A stretch of 64,000 bases of DNA, taken from positions 1 to 64,000 of the forward strand of contig NZ_JABFDM010000002.1 of the NCBI RefSeq assembly GCF_013178945.1. The letters run 5' to 3'. Source of the stretch: Bradyrhizobium aeschynomenes (GTDB lineage Bacteria; Pseudomonadota; Alphaproteobacteria; Rhizobiales; Xanthobacteraceae). Shown here one piece after another: positions 9,151-17,594 of the stretch. The notes beneath the pieces were generated by a model. It saw only the letters and a program-made list of their open reading frames with translations. It made no database searches and was not told the DNA's origin. Position 1 is the stretch's first letter, and every line of letters starts with the position of its first letter. Position numbers and translations under genes: made by a program.

Positions 9151-9915
9151 CTCTGCCCCCGCAGCCTGCGTCCCATTCGAAGTACAGCAGATGTCATTCG
9201 CAGTCCGCAATCAACGTGATTCAAGCGCCCCTTCACAGCACGCTTGTGATTTCTTGCGACGTCTGCAACCAGGAAAATCGGCGTAGGTCTACGCTCCACA
9301 TTTGCGAGCACAGATTCGCCGTTTTCGACGACCGGCCGTACAACGCTAGGCATTGCGGGGAACCCATCCACTTCTCATCGCGAGCAGCAGGCGCGCGAAT
9401 CAGCTCTGTAATCAGCGTGGCCTCACGCGCGGTGTCTCCTCATCGACAAGAGCCTGGCGCGCGCGGGACCGTTTTTCACAGTCGTCACAATCGGATCGGC
9501 GGACATGCGACTTTTCTAAAAGGAATCCAATTTACACTTTTCCGAATTCATGCTTATCTCCATCCCATCCTGGGCCTCCGAGAGGGGTGCTTCGCGATCG
9601 TCACGAGACGTTGGGTCTGGGGATGCGGTGGCTGCAGGCTTGCTGCAGCGAGCCTGAACGGCTCGCCGACGAACAGCCGTTTGCGGACGTGAAGACGCGT
9701 GGTCCTGGCACCCCGAAGCTGGCGCCAAGCCTCGAGGGGGATGATGATCTCCTCAGGCAACGGTGGCTCTCTGTCTTGCCCCCGTCGCCAGCGGATCATC
9801 ATCCCCACCAGCTTGGCATCAGCACCGCGATGCCAGGACCACACCATTTCGCCGACGGGCGCGTTGCTCCGCAGCCGGGTGTCACAGCCCGTGCCGACGA
9901 ACGGAGCGAGGCGAC
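9151..9915. other. Non-coding region between the RHS operon and the IS1182 element
   Basis: About 765 bases without a credible gene. The right half holds an imperfect hairpin (9699-9842) and sequence that I recognise as part of a dispersed Bradyrhizobium intergenic repeat family. The left half presumably contains the promoter of the SpvB/RHS genes; no clear -35/-10 pair stands out. A 140-codon minus-strand frame across the hairpin is considered spurious. Confidence 0.6.
9699..9842. repeat. Imperfect inverted repeat (~50-bp arms)
   Basis: The left arm (9699-9749) begins GTGGTCCTGGCACC and ends GGGATGATGATC. The right arm (9794-9842) is its reverse complement at roughly 80% identity, with about 45 bases between arms. 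The inter-arm stretch CTGTCTTGCCCCCGTCGCCA (from 9771) recurs at 12762 with one mismatch in ~30 bases. This marks a dispersed repeat element rather than a gene terminator. Confidence 0.7.
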
Positions 9916-11593
9916 GGCTGGGCAAGAACTCAGTGTTCACGGTAAGATTTGGGGGCATGACGAATCGGCCGTTCAAGAGCGGCGAGAGCCGCGATCAAGA
10001 GAGCCTGCTTCCGCCTCGGATTGAGGATTATGTCGGGCCGGACAATCCGGTTCGTGCGATTGACGGCTACGTCAACGCTCTCGATCTGGCCAAGCTTGGC
10101 TTCCGCCACGCCAAGCGGAGGGGATCGGGTGTCGGGCAGCCACCGCACCATCCGGCGGACCTGCTGAAGCTTTATCTCTATGGTTATCTGAACCAGATCA
10201 GATCGTCGCGCCGGCTCGAGCGTGAAGCCGGTCGCAATCTGGAGCTGATCTGGCTGTTGAGGAACCTGAAGCCCGGCTATCGGACGATTGCGAACTTCCG
10301 CAAGGAGAACTGGGCTGCCTTGAAGGCGGCGAACCGTAGCTTCGTCCTGTTGCTGCAGGAGATCGGGTTGATCGGCGGAACCATGGTCGCGGTCGACGGC
10401 GCGCTGTTCCACGGCAATGCCAGCAAAGACAGCATCTTCACGCGCGGGAAGCTCGCCAAACAGATCGCCAAGCTCGATGAGGAGATCGAGGCGTACGGCA
10501 AGTCTCTCGACACCAACGACGCGGCGGAAGCCAAGCGGCCCGGCGACGGCAAGGATGGCAACAAGGATGGCGGCGATGTCGGGGACAAGATCAAGGAGCT
10601 GATGGCCAGGCGTGAACGCGCACAGTCCGATCTGGAGAACCTGGACAAGGGCGACAAGGGACAGGTGTCGAAGACCGATTCCGATGCGCGGCTGCTGAGC
10701 AAGGGCGACCAGACGATCGCAGGCTACAATGTCCAGAGCGTCGTGGACGACAAGCATAAGCTGATCATCGCCAGCGAGGTCGTCAATCGCAGCGATACAG
10801 GACACCTTCATATGATGGCGAAGGCGGCCAAGGAGGACCTCCAGGTCGAGGCGCTGCAGATACTGGCAGATGTCGGCTATTACAACAGCGAGGATATCAA
10901 GGCTTGCGAGGATGACGGCGTCACCGCCTATGTCCCGCTGCATCACGGCAATGGCAAGAAGCACGGTCGCTTCACGCGAGGTGACTTCACCTACAATTCC
11001 GCGACCGACACCTACCAGTGTCCCGCAGACCAAGCGCTGCATGCAACAAAGAAGCTCTGGAAGAATACGAGCGGCAGGATGGAACGCCGCTACCTTGCCT
11101 CCGTGGCGACTTGCGGCATCTGCCCCCTCAAGGCGTCTTGTCTCTCTGCGAAGGAAAAAAGCCGCCGCGTCTCTCGATGGGAGCACGAAGAGGTGCTGGA
11201 TCGTCACCGCCAGAGGATGGCGAGCGAACAGGCCGGCCAATTGATGCGCCGCCGCTCGGCCATCGTCGAGCACCCGTTCGGCACGCTCAAGTGCCGCGCC
11301 GGCTATCAGCACTTCCTTGTCCGCGGCTTCGACAAGGTTCGCGGGGAATGGAGCCTCATGGCGCTCTGCTACAATCTCACCCGCGCCCTCAACATTCTCG
11401 GCTTCGACGACTTCCTCGCCCGCATCGCCGAATGGGCTCTTGCAGCTCTACATGCCACTTTCGGCGAAGCGAGGGGCGCATGGGAGGCGGTTTCGCTTGC
11501 CCTGATCCGATTCTGGACCATGATGCAGTCATGGCTCGAAATTGCACCGCGCCGAGCCCTCTCACCCCCCTAATTCGGATTCTTGCCCAGCCT
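9916..11593 (+). mobile_element. IS1182-family insertion sequence
   Basis: A 1.68-kb element bounded by perfect 13-bp terminal inverted repeats: GGCTGGGCAAGAA at 9916-9928 and its reverse complement at 11580-11592. CGAC lies directly outside the left end (9912-9915) and again at 11594-11597, a possible 4-bp target duplication that could also be chance. It encodes a single intact transposase. Length and single-ORF layout fit the IS1182 family. Confidence 0.75.
9957..11573 (+). CDS. IS1182-family transposase
   Basis: 538 residues from the ATG at 9957; the open frame extends further upstream, but that lies outside the element's terminal repeat. The N-terminal DUF772-type domain includes PPHHPADLLKLYLYGYLN and RSSRRLEREAGRNLELIWLL. 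The DDE core shows Asp in VAVDGALFHG, Asp in ILADVGYYN and Glu in VEHPFGTLK. A lysine/aspartate-rich charged insert (~150-235) is typical of the family, as is the Cys cluster CGICPLKASC before the last catalytic residue. No frameshift is visible, so the element may be active. It lies between the toxin locus and the VapBC pair and is evidence of recent mobility. Confidence 0.92.
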   Translation: MTNRPFKSGESRDQESLLPPRIEDYVGPDNPVRAIDGYVNALDLAKLGFRHAKRRGSGVGQPPHHPADLLKLYLYGYLNQIRSSRRLEREAGRNLELIWLLRNLKPGYRTIANFRKENWAALKAANRSFVLLLQEIGLIGGTMVAVDGALFHGNASKDSIFTRGKLAKQIAKLDEEIEAYGKSLDTNDAAEAKRPGDGKDGNKDGGDVGDKIKELMARRERAQSDLENLDKGDKGQVSKTDSDARLLSKGDQTIAGYNVQSVVDDKHKLIIASEVVNRSDTGHLHMMAKAAKEDLQVEALQILADVGYYNSEDIKACEDDGVTAYVPLHHGNGKKHGRFTRGDFTYNSATDTYQCPADQALHATKKLWKNTSGRMERRYLASVATCGICPLKASCLSAKEKSRRVSRWEHEEVLDRHRQRMASEQAGQLMRRRSAIVEHPFGTLKCRAGYQHFLVRGFDKVRGEWSLMALCYNLTRALNILGFDDFLARIAEWALAALHATFGEARGAWEAVSLALIRFWTMMQSWLEIAPRRALSPP

Positions 11594-12135
11594 CGACGTG
11601 GCAAGGGATGAGTGCGCGACAAACTGGCACGACGGGCAGTTGGCGAATGCGGGGCATGCGAGGATTGCTCGTCGGGCAGATGGTCGTTCGCACAACGACC
11701 GAATGACGGTGAGTCACTTTCCTCTCTCGCCATGGTCGTGGCCGTGCTCGTCACGGCCATCCACGTCGGCGTCATTGCGAAGGACGTGGATGCCCAGGTC
11801 CTCATCGCGCGCCCGCGCCAAATGCAGCCTGCGACGGGCGGCCTCGATCGCGAAACTGATGAGTTTAATGCACTGTCAGCGTAATCCCCGGCTGTGACAC
11901 GCTGTGGTCGGAGGACATGCAGCATGGCGTAGCGCTGGAGGGGAGACTACGGATCGCCAATCCGTTCGTGGCGTGCGGTATATGACAATAAAGTGCACTG
12001 TCATGTAATCGTGCGACAAACTGGCGCGACGCGCATTTTGCGCTTTGCGCCAGCCGTCGTGCCTCGAACCAAACATTCGCTTCAGCGTTGATTGCCACCG
12101 CTTCAAACCATCCGCCGGATAATGCAGGTGATGCC
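11594..12135. other. IS-remnant and dispersed-repeat region without intact genes
   Basis: Two direct copies of a ~25-bp sequence (GTGCG-CGACAAACTGGC-CGAC) lie at 11612-11638 and 12011-12035. Two copies of an IS-end-like motif (TGCACTGTCA) lie at 11864-11889 and 11989-12010. A minus-strand fragment of about 50 codons (11880 to ~11725) encodes FAIEAARRRLHLARARDEDL and ends with a His/Asp-rich tail (DEHGHDHGERGK); it has no start and no homologue I recognise. The stretch looks like decayed mobile DNA. Confidence 0.55.
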
Positions 12136-12486
12136 ATGACGGTTCGCAAATTTGCCACGACCGACGCAACGTTCGAACGCTCACCTGGACAGGATGGCGA
12201 CGTGTTCGCGGGCAATGTGGTCGACCAGCGACATGGTGCGCCGATCACGATCGGCTACGGGCGCTACGGACCCAATCAACGCCTTGTCGAGACGCTCGCC
12301 GTCGACGATGTCATGATCGTGCTTGAGGGCCGGCTGTCGGTCTCGACCGGCGGCGGTACCGAAACCGCCGGTTCCGGCGAGATCATCCATATGCCGAAAG
12401 GCGAGCAGGTCACGATCCGATCGCATGAGGAGGGAGCGCTGACCGCTTACGTGACTTATCCGCATTGGCAGGAGGCACAGTCCTGA
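12136..12486 (+). CDS. EutQ-like cupin-domain protein
   Basis: 116 residues forming a single cupin barrel. The C-terminal half has the pattern VDDVMIVLEGRLSVSTGG, GSGEIIHMPKGEQVTI and ALTAYVTYPHW seen in ethanolamine-utilisation EutQ-like cupins. The ATG at 12136 was chosen because the domain begins there (MTVRKFATTD); an upstream ATG (12088) adds 16 residues that do not look like cupin sequence. No other ethanolamine genes are near, and it sits alone between IS-end-like motifs at 11989 and 12572. Substrate is unknown; many such cupins bind a metal, but the usual His cluster is weak here. Confidence 0.7.
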   Translation: MTVRKFATTDATFERSPGQDGDVFAGNVVDQRHGAPITIGYGRYGPNQRLVETLAVDDVMIVLEGRLSVSTGGGTETAGSGEIIHMPKGEQVTIRSHEEGALTAYVTYPHWQEAQS

Positions 12487-12893
12487 TTGGTCGCCAGGCG
12501 CTACCCTCGCCCTGCTTCCGATGCAGGCTCGGTTTATAGTCCAAGATCATAGGAGGGGTTTGAGTTCGCAGTTAAGTGCACTATCACCGTGATCCCGACC
12601 TCGTCGGTCGAAGAAGAGGCGCAGGGAAGACCGGGTACCGACTGATACCCGCGGTCCGCGCGCGACAAAAAGCATGCGGCAGCATAACAGGTTCAGCCCA
12701 ATATCCGGCCTTCCCTGCGCGACGGTTTAACGGATTATAGGCGCTCTCCCCGGGGGATCGGCTGTCTTGCCCCCGTCGCCAACGGATCATCACCGCTGCA
12801 AAGGGCTGGCCGACCGAAGTACAGTGTGCGTTACGAATTACACGTTGACGCTGCATAAAACTCATCTCTGTGACCGCCAGCACAACAGCGAAT
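12487..12893. other. Non-coding region with IS-end-like motif and dispersed repeats
   Basis: It holds GTTAAGTGCACTATCACC (12572-12596), the fourth copy of the IS-end-like motif, then a stretch (about 12600-12760) resembling a common Bradyrhizobium intergenic repeat, then a copy of the hairpin-associated sequence at 12762-12793. I see no supported gene. Confidence 0.55.
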
Positions 12894-13292
12894 CTAGACC
12901 AGCAACTGTGCGACCTCACCCTGCTTCGCCAACAATGCGACCGCTTTCTTGTCGAATGACACGAAGGTTTCGCCGCCCAGCCATTTGCCTTCATGCGCAA
13001 TGATGGCGTCAGCGAAGTCGCCTCCCGCCTCGAGAAGCGTCAGCCCCGCTTCCACTGCGGGCCGGTTCATGGCGACGTTGCCTGCATCGAGCAGCGCCCG
13101 GATGCTGCGCGCCACGTCCTCTTTCGGCAGTCTGGCGCCCTGCCGCAGGATCCAGACCAGTTCACACAAGGTCGGGAGCGACACCGCGATCAGCGTCGCG
13201 CTCCTGAGCAGGTCCCGCGCCGTCTGGCATTGTGCCGCGTCGTCCTGCAGGATCGCGCGCGCCAGCACATTGGTATCGGCGGTGATCTTCAC
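12894..13292 (-). CDS. vapC: PIN-domain ribonuclease toxin, VapC-type
   Basis: Toxin of a type II toxin-antitoxin pair; PIN-domain toxins are Mg-dependent RNases. 132 residues starting at GTG (13292), which overlaps the antitoxin stop by four bases (GTGA). PIN acidic residues are visible: Asp in ITADTNVLARA near the N-terminus, Glu in TLCELVWIL, Asp in GDFADAIIAHE and Asp in FVSFDKKAV. An ATG 24 bases upstream would lie inside the antitoxin gene and is less likely, because the domain starts at VKITADTN. Length is normal for the family. Translation is coupled to the antitoxin. Confidence 0.9.
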   Translation of the reverse strand: MKITADTNVLARAILQDDAAQCQTARDLLRSATLIAVSLPTLCELVWILRQGARLPKEDVARSIRALLDAGNVAMNRPAVEAGLTLLEAGGDFADAIIAHEGKWLGGETFVSFDKKAVALLAKQGEVAQLLV

Positions 13293-13555
13293 TGATCGTC
13301 CAGCTTGCCGGCCCAACCTGCCGCCGCGATCTCGTTCATGTCCTCGATCGTCAGTGGCTTTTTCAATTTCACTTTGCCGTCCAAGGCATGCAAAAAGCCG
13401 TCAATCGTCCCCATCGGCCGCGCGGCGCGCAGCCGCAACTCGCCGCCCGGCAGCTTTTCAAACACGATCCGTTCCCCCGGCTGGATCCCGAGGTGCTCCA
13501 GCAGGTCCCGTTTGAGCGTGACCTGCCCTTTCACAGTGACTGCTAGCGACGCCAT
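13289..13555 (-). CDS. vapB: AbrB/SpoVT-type antitoxin, VapB-like
   Basis: 88 residues. The N-terminal swapped-hairpin DNA-binding domain is visible (MASLAVTVKGQVTLKRDLLE, HLGIQPGERIVFEKLPGGEL). The C-terminal arm (TIEDMNEIAAAGWAGKLDDQ) presumably wraps the toxin. The start at 13555 was preferred over upstream in-frame starts because GGAGG lies five bases ahead of it and the domain begins there. It neutralises the downstream PIN toxin and very likely represses its own promoter through the palindrome at 13581-13600. Confidence 0.88.
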   Translation of the reverse strand: MASLAVTVKGQVTLKRDLLEHLGIQPGERIVFEKLPGGELRLRAARPMGTIDGFLHALDGKVKLKKPLTIEDMNEIAAAGWAGKLDDQ

Positions 13556-13580
13556 CGCGGCCTCCATGTCTCGCCCCATC

Positions 13581-13600
13581 GTAATGTATATTTTCATTAC
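13581..13600. promoter_or_regulatory. Palindromic operator upstream of the vapBC-like pair
   Basis: A perfect inverted repeat, GTAATG-N8-CATTAC, with an A/T-rich centre, 26 bp upstream of the antitoxin start. AbrB/VapB antitoxins bind such palindromes, so this is the likely autoregulatory operator, and the A/T core may overlap the -10 box. Confidence 0.7.
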
Positions 13601-13716
13601 CTTCAAGGACATCGCCGCGCGTCGCCTCGGACCGCAAGACCGAGATGACTGGGACAAGCCCGGCCATGACGATGTGGAGACAGCGATCTCAACCACAATT
13701 TAGTTAGTTGGCGACC

Positions 13717-15321
13717 TCACTCCCACTCAATCGTCCCCGGCGGCTTGCTCGTCACGTCGTACACCACCCGGTTCACGCCCTTCACCTCGTTGATGATGCG
13801 CGTGGCAACCGCGCCCAAGAACTTCATATCAAACGGATAGAAATCCGCCGTCATGCCGTCCGTCGACGTGACCGCGCGCAGGCCGACGACGTAATCGTAG
13901 GTGCGGCCGTCGCCCATGACGCCGACTGTCTTGACGGGGAGCAGTACGGCAAAAGCCTGCCAGATGGTGTCGTAGAGGCCTGCCTTGCGGATCTCGTCGA
14001 TGTAGATGGCGTCGGCTTTGCGCAGGATGTCGAGCTTGTCTGTCGTGATCTCGCCGGGGCAGCGGATGGCGAGGCCAGGGCCCGGGAACGGGTGGCGGCC
14101 GACGAAGACGTCGGGCAGGCCGAGCTCGCGGCCGAGCACGCGGACCTCGTCCTTGAACAATTCGCGCAGCGGCTCGACCAGCTTCATGTTCATGCGGGCC
14201 GGGAGGCCGCCGACATTGTGGTGCGACTTGATCGTCACCGAGGGGCCGCCGGTGAAGGAGACGCTCTCGATCACGTCGGGATAGAGCGTGCCTTGCGCCA
14301 GGAAATCGGCGCCGCCGATCTTCTTGGCCTCGGCCTCGAACACGTCGATGAAGAGTTTTCCGATGGTCTTGCGCTTCTGTTCGGGGTCGGTGACCCCTGC
14401 GAGCTCGCCGAGGAAGAGTTGTGAGGCGTCCACATGCACCAGCGGGATGTTGTAGTGGTGCCGGAACAGATCGACGACGGTCTCGGCCTCGTTCAGGCGC
14501 AGCAGGCCGTGATCGACGAACACGCAGGTGAGCTGGTCGCCGATCGCCTCGTGGATCAGCACCGCGGCGACCGCGGAATCGACGCCGCCGGAGAGGCCGC
14601 AGATCACCTTGCCCTTGCCGACTTGCGCGCGGATCTTCTTGATCTCCTCGGCGCGGAAGGCGTGCATCGTCCAGTCGCCGCCGAGGCCGGCGATGTTGCG
14701 GACGAAGTTGCGGATCAGCCTGGCGCCGTCGGGCGTGTGCACCACCTCGGGGTGGAACATCAGGCCGTAGTACTTGCGCGCCTCATCCTGGATCACGGCG
14801 AAGGGCGCGTTCGGCGAGACGCCGGCGACCGAGAAGCCCGGCGGCATCTGCGTGATGCGGTCGCCATGGCTCATCCACACCTGGTGCTGCTCGCCCGGCT
14901 GCCAGACGCCGTCGAACAGCAGGCTCGAGGTCTTCACCTCGACGTCGGCGCGGCCGAACTCGCGGTGGTGGCCGCCCTCGACGGTGCCGCCGAGCTGGGC
15001 GGCCATCGTCATCTGGCCGTAGCAGATGCCCATCACCGGCACGCCTGAATCGAAGATCAGCTGCGGGGCGCGCGGCGAGCCTTCCTCGTGGACGGATTCG
15101 GGGCCGCCGGACAGGATCACGGCCTTCGGGTTCATCTGCCGGAAGGCGGCCTCCGCCTTCTGGAACGGCACGATCTCGCAATACACGCCGTCCTCGCGCA
15201 CCCGGCGCGCGATCAGCTGCGTGACCTGGCTGCCGAAATCGACGATCAGGATCTTGTCGTGGAGCGCGGCCACGGAGGTGTCGGTGGCGGCGCTGGCGGG
15301 GGTGTTGGGCTGGGCTGTCAT
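13717..15321 (-). CDS. guaA: GMP synthase (glutamine-hydrolysing)
   Basis: Converts XMP to GMP with ATP and glutamine, the last step of guanine nucleotide synthesis; cytoplasmic. 534 residues. The class I amidotransferase domain comes first ([20 protein letters not shown], nucleophile Cys in MGICYGQM, His/Glu in MFHPEVVH). The PP-loop ATP pyrophosphatase follows ([14 protein letters not shown]) with the dimerisation domain ending ...[12 protein letters not shown], which is the standard terminus. Full length and intact. guaB lies about 3.4 kb upstream on the same strand, with unrelated genes between, so the two are not an operon. Confidence 0.98.
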   Translation of the reverse strand: MTAQPNTPASAATDTSVAALHDKILIVDFGSQVTQLIARRVREDGVYCEIVPFQKAEAAFRQMNPKAVILSGGPESVHEEGSPRAPQLIFDSGVPVMGICYGQMTMAAQLGGTVEGGHHREFGRADVEVKTSSLLFDGVWQPGEQHQVWMSHGDRITQMPPGFSVAGVSPNAPFAVIQDEARKYYGLMFHPEVVHTPDGARLIRNFVRNIAGLGGDWTMHAFRAEEIKKIRAQVGKGKVICGLSGGVDSAVAAVLIHEAIGDQLTCVFVDHGLLRLNEAETVVDLFRHHYNIPLVHVDASQLFLGELAGVTDPEQKRKTIGKLFIDVFEAEAKKIGGADFLAQGTLYPDVIESVSFTGGPSVTIKSHHNVGGLPARMNMKLVEPLRELFKDEVRVLGRELGLPDVFVGRHPFPGPGLAIRCPGEITTDKLDILRKADAIYIDEIRKAGLYDTIWQAFAVLLPVKTVGVMGDGRTYDYVVGLRAVTSTDGMTADFYPFDMKFLGAVATRIINEVKGVNRVVYDVTSKPPGTIEWE

Positions 15322-15388
15322 GGCAAGGAATTACGCCGCGGCGGGGAGTCTCGCAACCCTTTGGGAGCTGCCATGCGCCCTCCTCCAC

Positions 15389-15491
15389 GTCATTCCGGGG
15401 CGCGCGGAGCGCGAACCCGGAATCCGGAGATGAGGGGGCAAGACAAGCTCGGGATTCCGGGTTCGATGCTTCGCATCGCCCCGGAATGACA
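15389..15491. repeat. Palindromic intergenic repeat, GTCATTCCGGGG type
   Basis: The left arm starts GTCATTCCGGGGCGCGCGG and the right arm ends GCATCGCCCCGGAATGACA, with inner complementary GGAATCC/GGATTCC-type segments. The same family occurs at 60788-60886 and 62312-62408, always between genes. Confidence 0.8.
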
Positions 15492-15678
15492 GTGTGCCTG
15501 TGACAACGCCGTCATACGCCGCGAAAGCGGGTTATACAGGACGCCGTGGCGTCTCGGTCGGCCACGACCGGCGGTGGAATACTGGGTCCCCCGCTTTCGC
15601 GGAGGACGACAGCGGAGGGTGGCGCGGCCGCCTGCCCGTCATGGCGAGTGGCCGTAGGGTGGCGCGACCGCCTCCCCC

Positions 15679-15752
15679 GTCATTGCGAGCGAAGCGAAGC
15701 AATCCAGGGTGGCGAGCGGGACTCTGGATTGCTTCGCTTCGCTCGCAATGAC
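15679..15752. repeat. Palindromic intergenic repeat, GTCATTGCGAGCGAAGCG type
   Basis: The left arm GTCATTGCGAGCGAAGCGAA and CAATCCAG are mirrored by CTGGATTG and GCTCGCAATGAC on the right, separated by a short G/C-rich loop. Related copies lie at 18669-18749 and, more diverged, at 42894-42988. Confidence 0.85.
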
Positions 15753-15799
15753 GACGGAAAGAGCTTTGACGCGGAGAGACCTTCGATGGCGGAGAGAGC

Positions 15800-17098
15800 T
15801 TATGCCTTCTTCATGACCGAGACGAAGAAGCCGTCCGTGCCGGTGCGGCGGGGGGTCATCAGCCAGCCCTCCTCCGACTTCAGTGCGGCCTCGGCGAAGG
15901 CCTCGGCCTTGTCCCAGAGGACGGTGGCGGTCTGGTCGGGGGGCTGGATGGTGAAGGCCGGGTGGCGGGCGACGAAGGCGCGGACCTGGTCGCCGTTTTC
16001 GGGCTGCAGCACCGAACAGGTGATGTAGGCGATGCGGCCGCCGGGCTTGACCAGGGCGGCTGCGCGATCAAGCACTTCGGCCTGGTCCTTGAGGCGGATC
16101 TCGAGCGCGCCGGGGCGCATGCGCCATTTGGCGTCGGGGTTGCGGCGCCAAGTGCCGGTGCCCGTGCAGGGGGCATCGATGACGACGAGGTCGGCCGAGG
16201 CCTTGATGTCGGCGAGCGGGTCGGCGTCGCCTTTCGGGCTGCGGACATCGGCATTGTGGACGCCGGCGCGCGAGAGCCGCTCGTGGATGGGGGCGAGCTG
16301 GCGCTTGTCGTGGTCGGTGGCGATCAGGCGGCCCTTGCCGCCCATCATCGCGGCCAGCGCCAGGGTCTTGCCGCCGGCGCCGGCGCAGAGGTCGATGACC
16401 TGCTCGCCGGGCTTGGCGGCGGTGAAGAGTGCTGCGAGCTGCGAGCCCTCGTCCTGGACCTCGATGGCGCCCTTGATGAAATCCTCCTCGGCATGGACAC
16501 CGGGATTGCGGGCGTCGGCGCCGAGCGTGATGCGCAAGCCCAGAGGCGACCACGGGGTCGGCACGGCGCCGAGATGCTTCAGCGAGGCCTGCACCTTCTC
16601 GCGCTTGGCCTTCAGCGTGTTGACGCGCAGGTCGAGCGGCGCGCGGCTGGCCATCGCCATGGCCTCCGCGACGCGGTCGTCGCCGAACACGGCCGTGAGA
16701 TACGGGTCGAGCCAGTCGGGATAGTCGCCGGCGACCGGCGGCGGCGCGCCTTCGGTGGTGCGCGAGGCCAGCGCCTTCTCCTCGGTGGCCGTGAGCGGCG
16801 GCGGCGCGAAGCGGCTGCCGTCGCACATCGCGGCGATGGTCGGCACGTCCAGCCCGCGCTCGAGCTTGAGCATGCCGAGCACCCGCGCCCGCGCCGTGTC
16901 GTCCTGCATCACCCAGGCGCTGGAGGCACGGCGGCGCAGTACGTCCCAGACCAGGCCGGCGATGGCGGCGCGGTCGCCGGAGCCGGCGAAGCGGTGGCTG
17001 GTGCCCCAGTCCTTCAGCGCCTTCGCCGCCGGCGCCCGCTGGGCTTCGATGGACTCGATGATGTCGATGGCGGCGGACAGCCGGGCGGCGGGGGTCAT
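15800..17098 (-). CDS. RsmB/NOP2-family 16S rRNA m5C methyltransferase
   Basis: SAM-dependent cytosine-5 RNA methyltransferase. 432 residues: an N-terminal NusB-like helical region (1-~130), then the Rossmann catalytic domain. SAM motif I is VIDLCAGAGGKTLALAA. Motif IV holds DAPCTGTGTWRRNPD and motif VI holds YITCSVLQPENGDQV, giving the two conserved Cys residues (catalytic TCS and the PC release Cys). The end RRTGTDGFFVSVMKKA is the usual family terminus. Alphaproteobacterial members lie between RsmB and RsmF types, so I do not assign the exact target base. It is co-directional with the genes around it and has no tight operon partner. Confidence 0.9.
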   Translation of the reverse strand: MTPAARLSAAIDIIESIEAQRAPAAKALKDWGTSHRFAGSGDRAAIAGLVWDVLRRRASSAWVMQDDTARARVLGMLKLERGLDVPTIAAMCDGSRFAPPPLTATEEKALASRTTEGAPPPVAGDYPDWLDPYLTAVFGDDRVAEAMAMASRAPLDLRVNTLKAKREKVQASLKHLGAVPTPWSPLGLRITLGADARNPGVHAEEDFIKGAIEVQDEGSQLAALFTAAKPGEQVIDLCAGAGGKTLALAAMMGGKGRLIATDHDKRQLAPIHERLSRAGVHNADVRSPKGDADPLADIKASADLVVIDAPCTGTGTWRRNPDAKWRMRPGALEIRLKDQAEVLDRAAALVKPGGRIAYITCSVLQPENGDQVRAFVARHPAFTIQPPDQTATVLWDKAEAFAEAALKSEEGWLMTPRRTGTDGFFVSVMKKA

Positions 17099-17111
17099 CA
17101 GGACTTCCGTT

Positions 17112-17444
17112 CTAGATCAGGAGAAGCATCTTCAGCGCGAAATACAGCCACATCGCCAGCAGCACCAGCGCCGAGGCGGTCCAGGCAAGCCCGCGCTTGT
17201 CTGCCCCGCGGATAAAGCCGGCATTGACGAAGCGGGTGACGACGAACACCCAGGACAACAGCACGATCACCAGATCGGCATGGCGCAGCGGCAGCGCGAT
17301 CGCGATCAGGGCGTAGAACAAGGTCGGCAGGCCGAATTCGTCGGCGGCATCCGTGGCTTGGCCGCGTCTCTTGTTCCAGAACAGCAGCGCGAAAGTGAGC
17401 GCGACCTCGACGAAGACGGGCAGCAGCACCATGGGCAGCGACAT
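17112..17444 (-). CDS. MAPEG-family membrane protein
   Basis: 110 residues with four predicted transmembrane segments (about 4-23, 42-58, 60-72 and 88-108) and the MAPEG pattern FWNKRRG...DEFGLPTLFYALIAIAL...FVVTRFVNAGFIRG. MAPEG proteins are membrane-associated glutathione/eicosanoid-type enzymes; bacterial short members are mostly of unknown substrate. It lies 13 bp upstream of the methyltransferase gene on the same strand, so co-transcription is likely. An intrinsic hairpin lies just ahead of its start. Confidence 0.85.
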   Translation of the reverse strand: MSLPMVLLPVFVEVALTFALLFWNKRRGQATDAADEFGLPTLFYALIAIALPLRHADLVIVLLSWVFVVTRFVNAGFIRGADKRGLAWTASALVLLAMWLYFALKMLLLI

Positions 17445-17465
17445 CGAAAATCCCCCTTGAATGGC

Positions 17466-17492
17466 GAGGGCCCGGCATGGCGCCGGGCCCTC
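17466..17492 (-). terminator. Strong G/C hairpin, possible terminator of the oxidoreductase gene
   Basis: A perfect 11-bp stem, GAGGGCCCGGC paired with GCCGGGCCCTC around a 5-base loop, between the end of the CurA-type gene (17595) and the MAPEG start (17444). No T-tract follows on the minus strand, so efficient factor-independent termination is uncertain. Confidence 0.5.
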
Positions 17493-17594
17493 TGATGAAT
17501 CGGTTCCATCAGGACTCCCGATAAGGGGCTGTGGTTCCCGTGATTTTACGGCCGCGCTGAACTTTCACATCAAGTGTGGCGTCAGGCCTTGGGC

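Larger units (their letters stand above)
15322..15799. other. Intergenic region packed with palindromic repeats
   Basis: The 478 bases between guaA and the methyltransferase contain two inverted repeats annotated separately (15389-15491 and 15679-15752) and similar degenerate sequence between them. There are no genes. The repeats probably form RNA hairpins between the two minus-strand genes. Confidence 0.7.

Noticed and set aside
9554..9976. 140-codon minus-strand frame upstream of the IS1182 element
   Set aside because: It reads through the inverted repeat and the IS end and shows no domain; it is best explained as dispersed repeat DNA.
12584..13000. Minus-strand frame upstream of the toxin end
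   Set aside because: It consists of dispersed intergenic repeat sequence and toxin-gene shadow; no domain is present.
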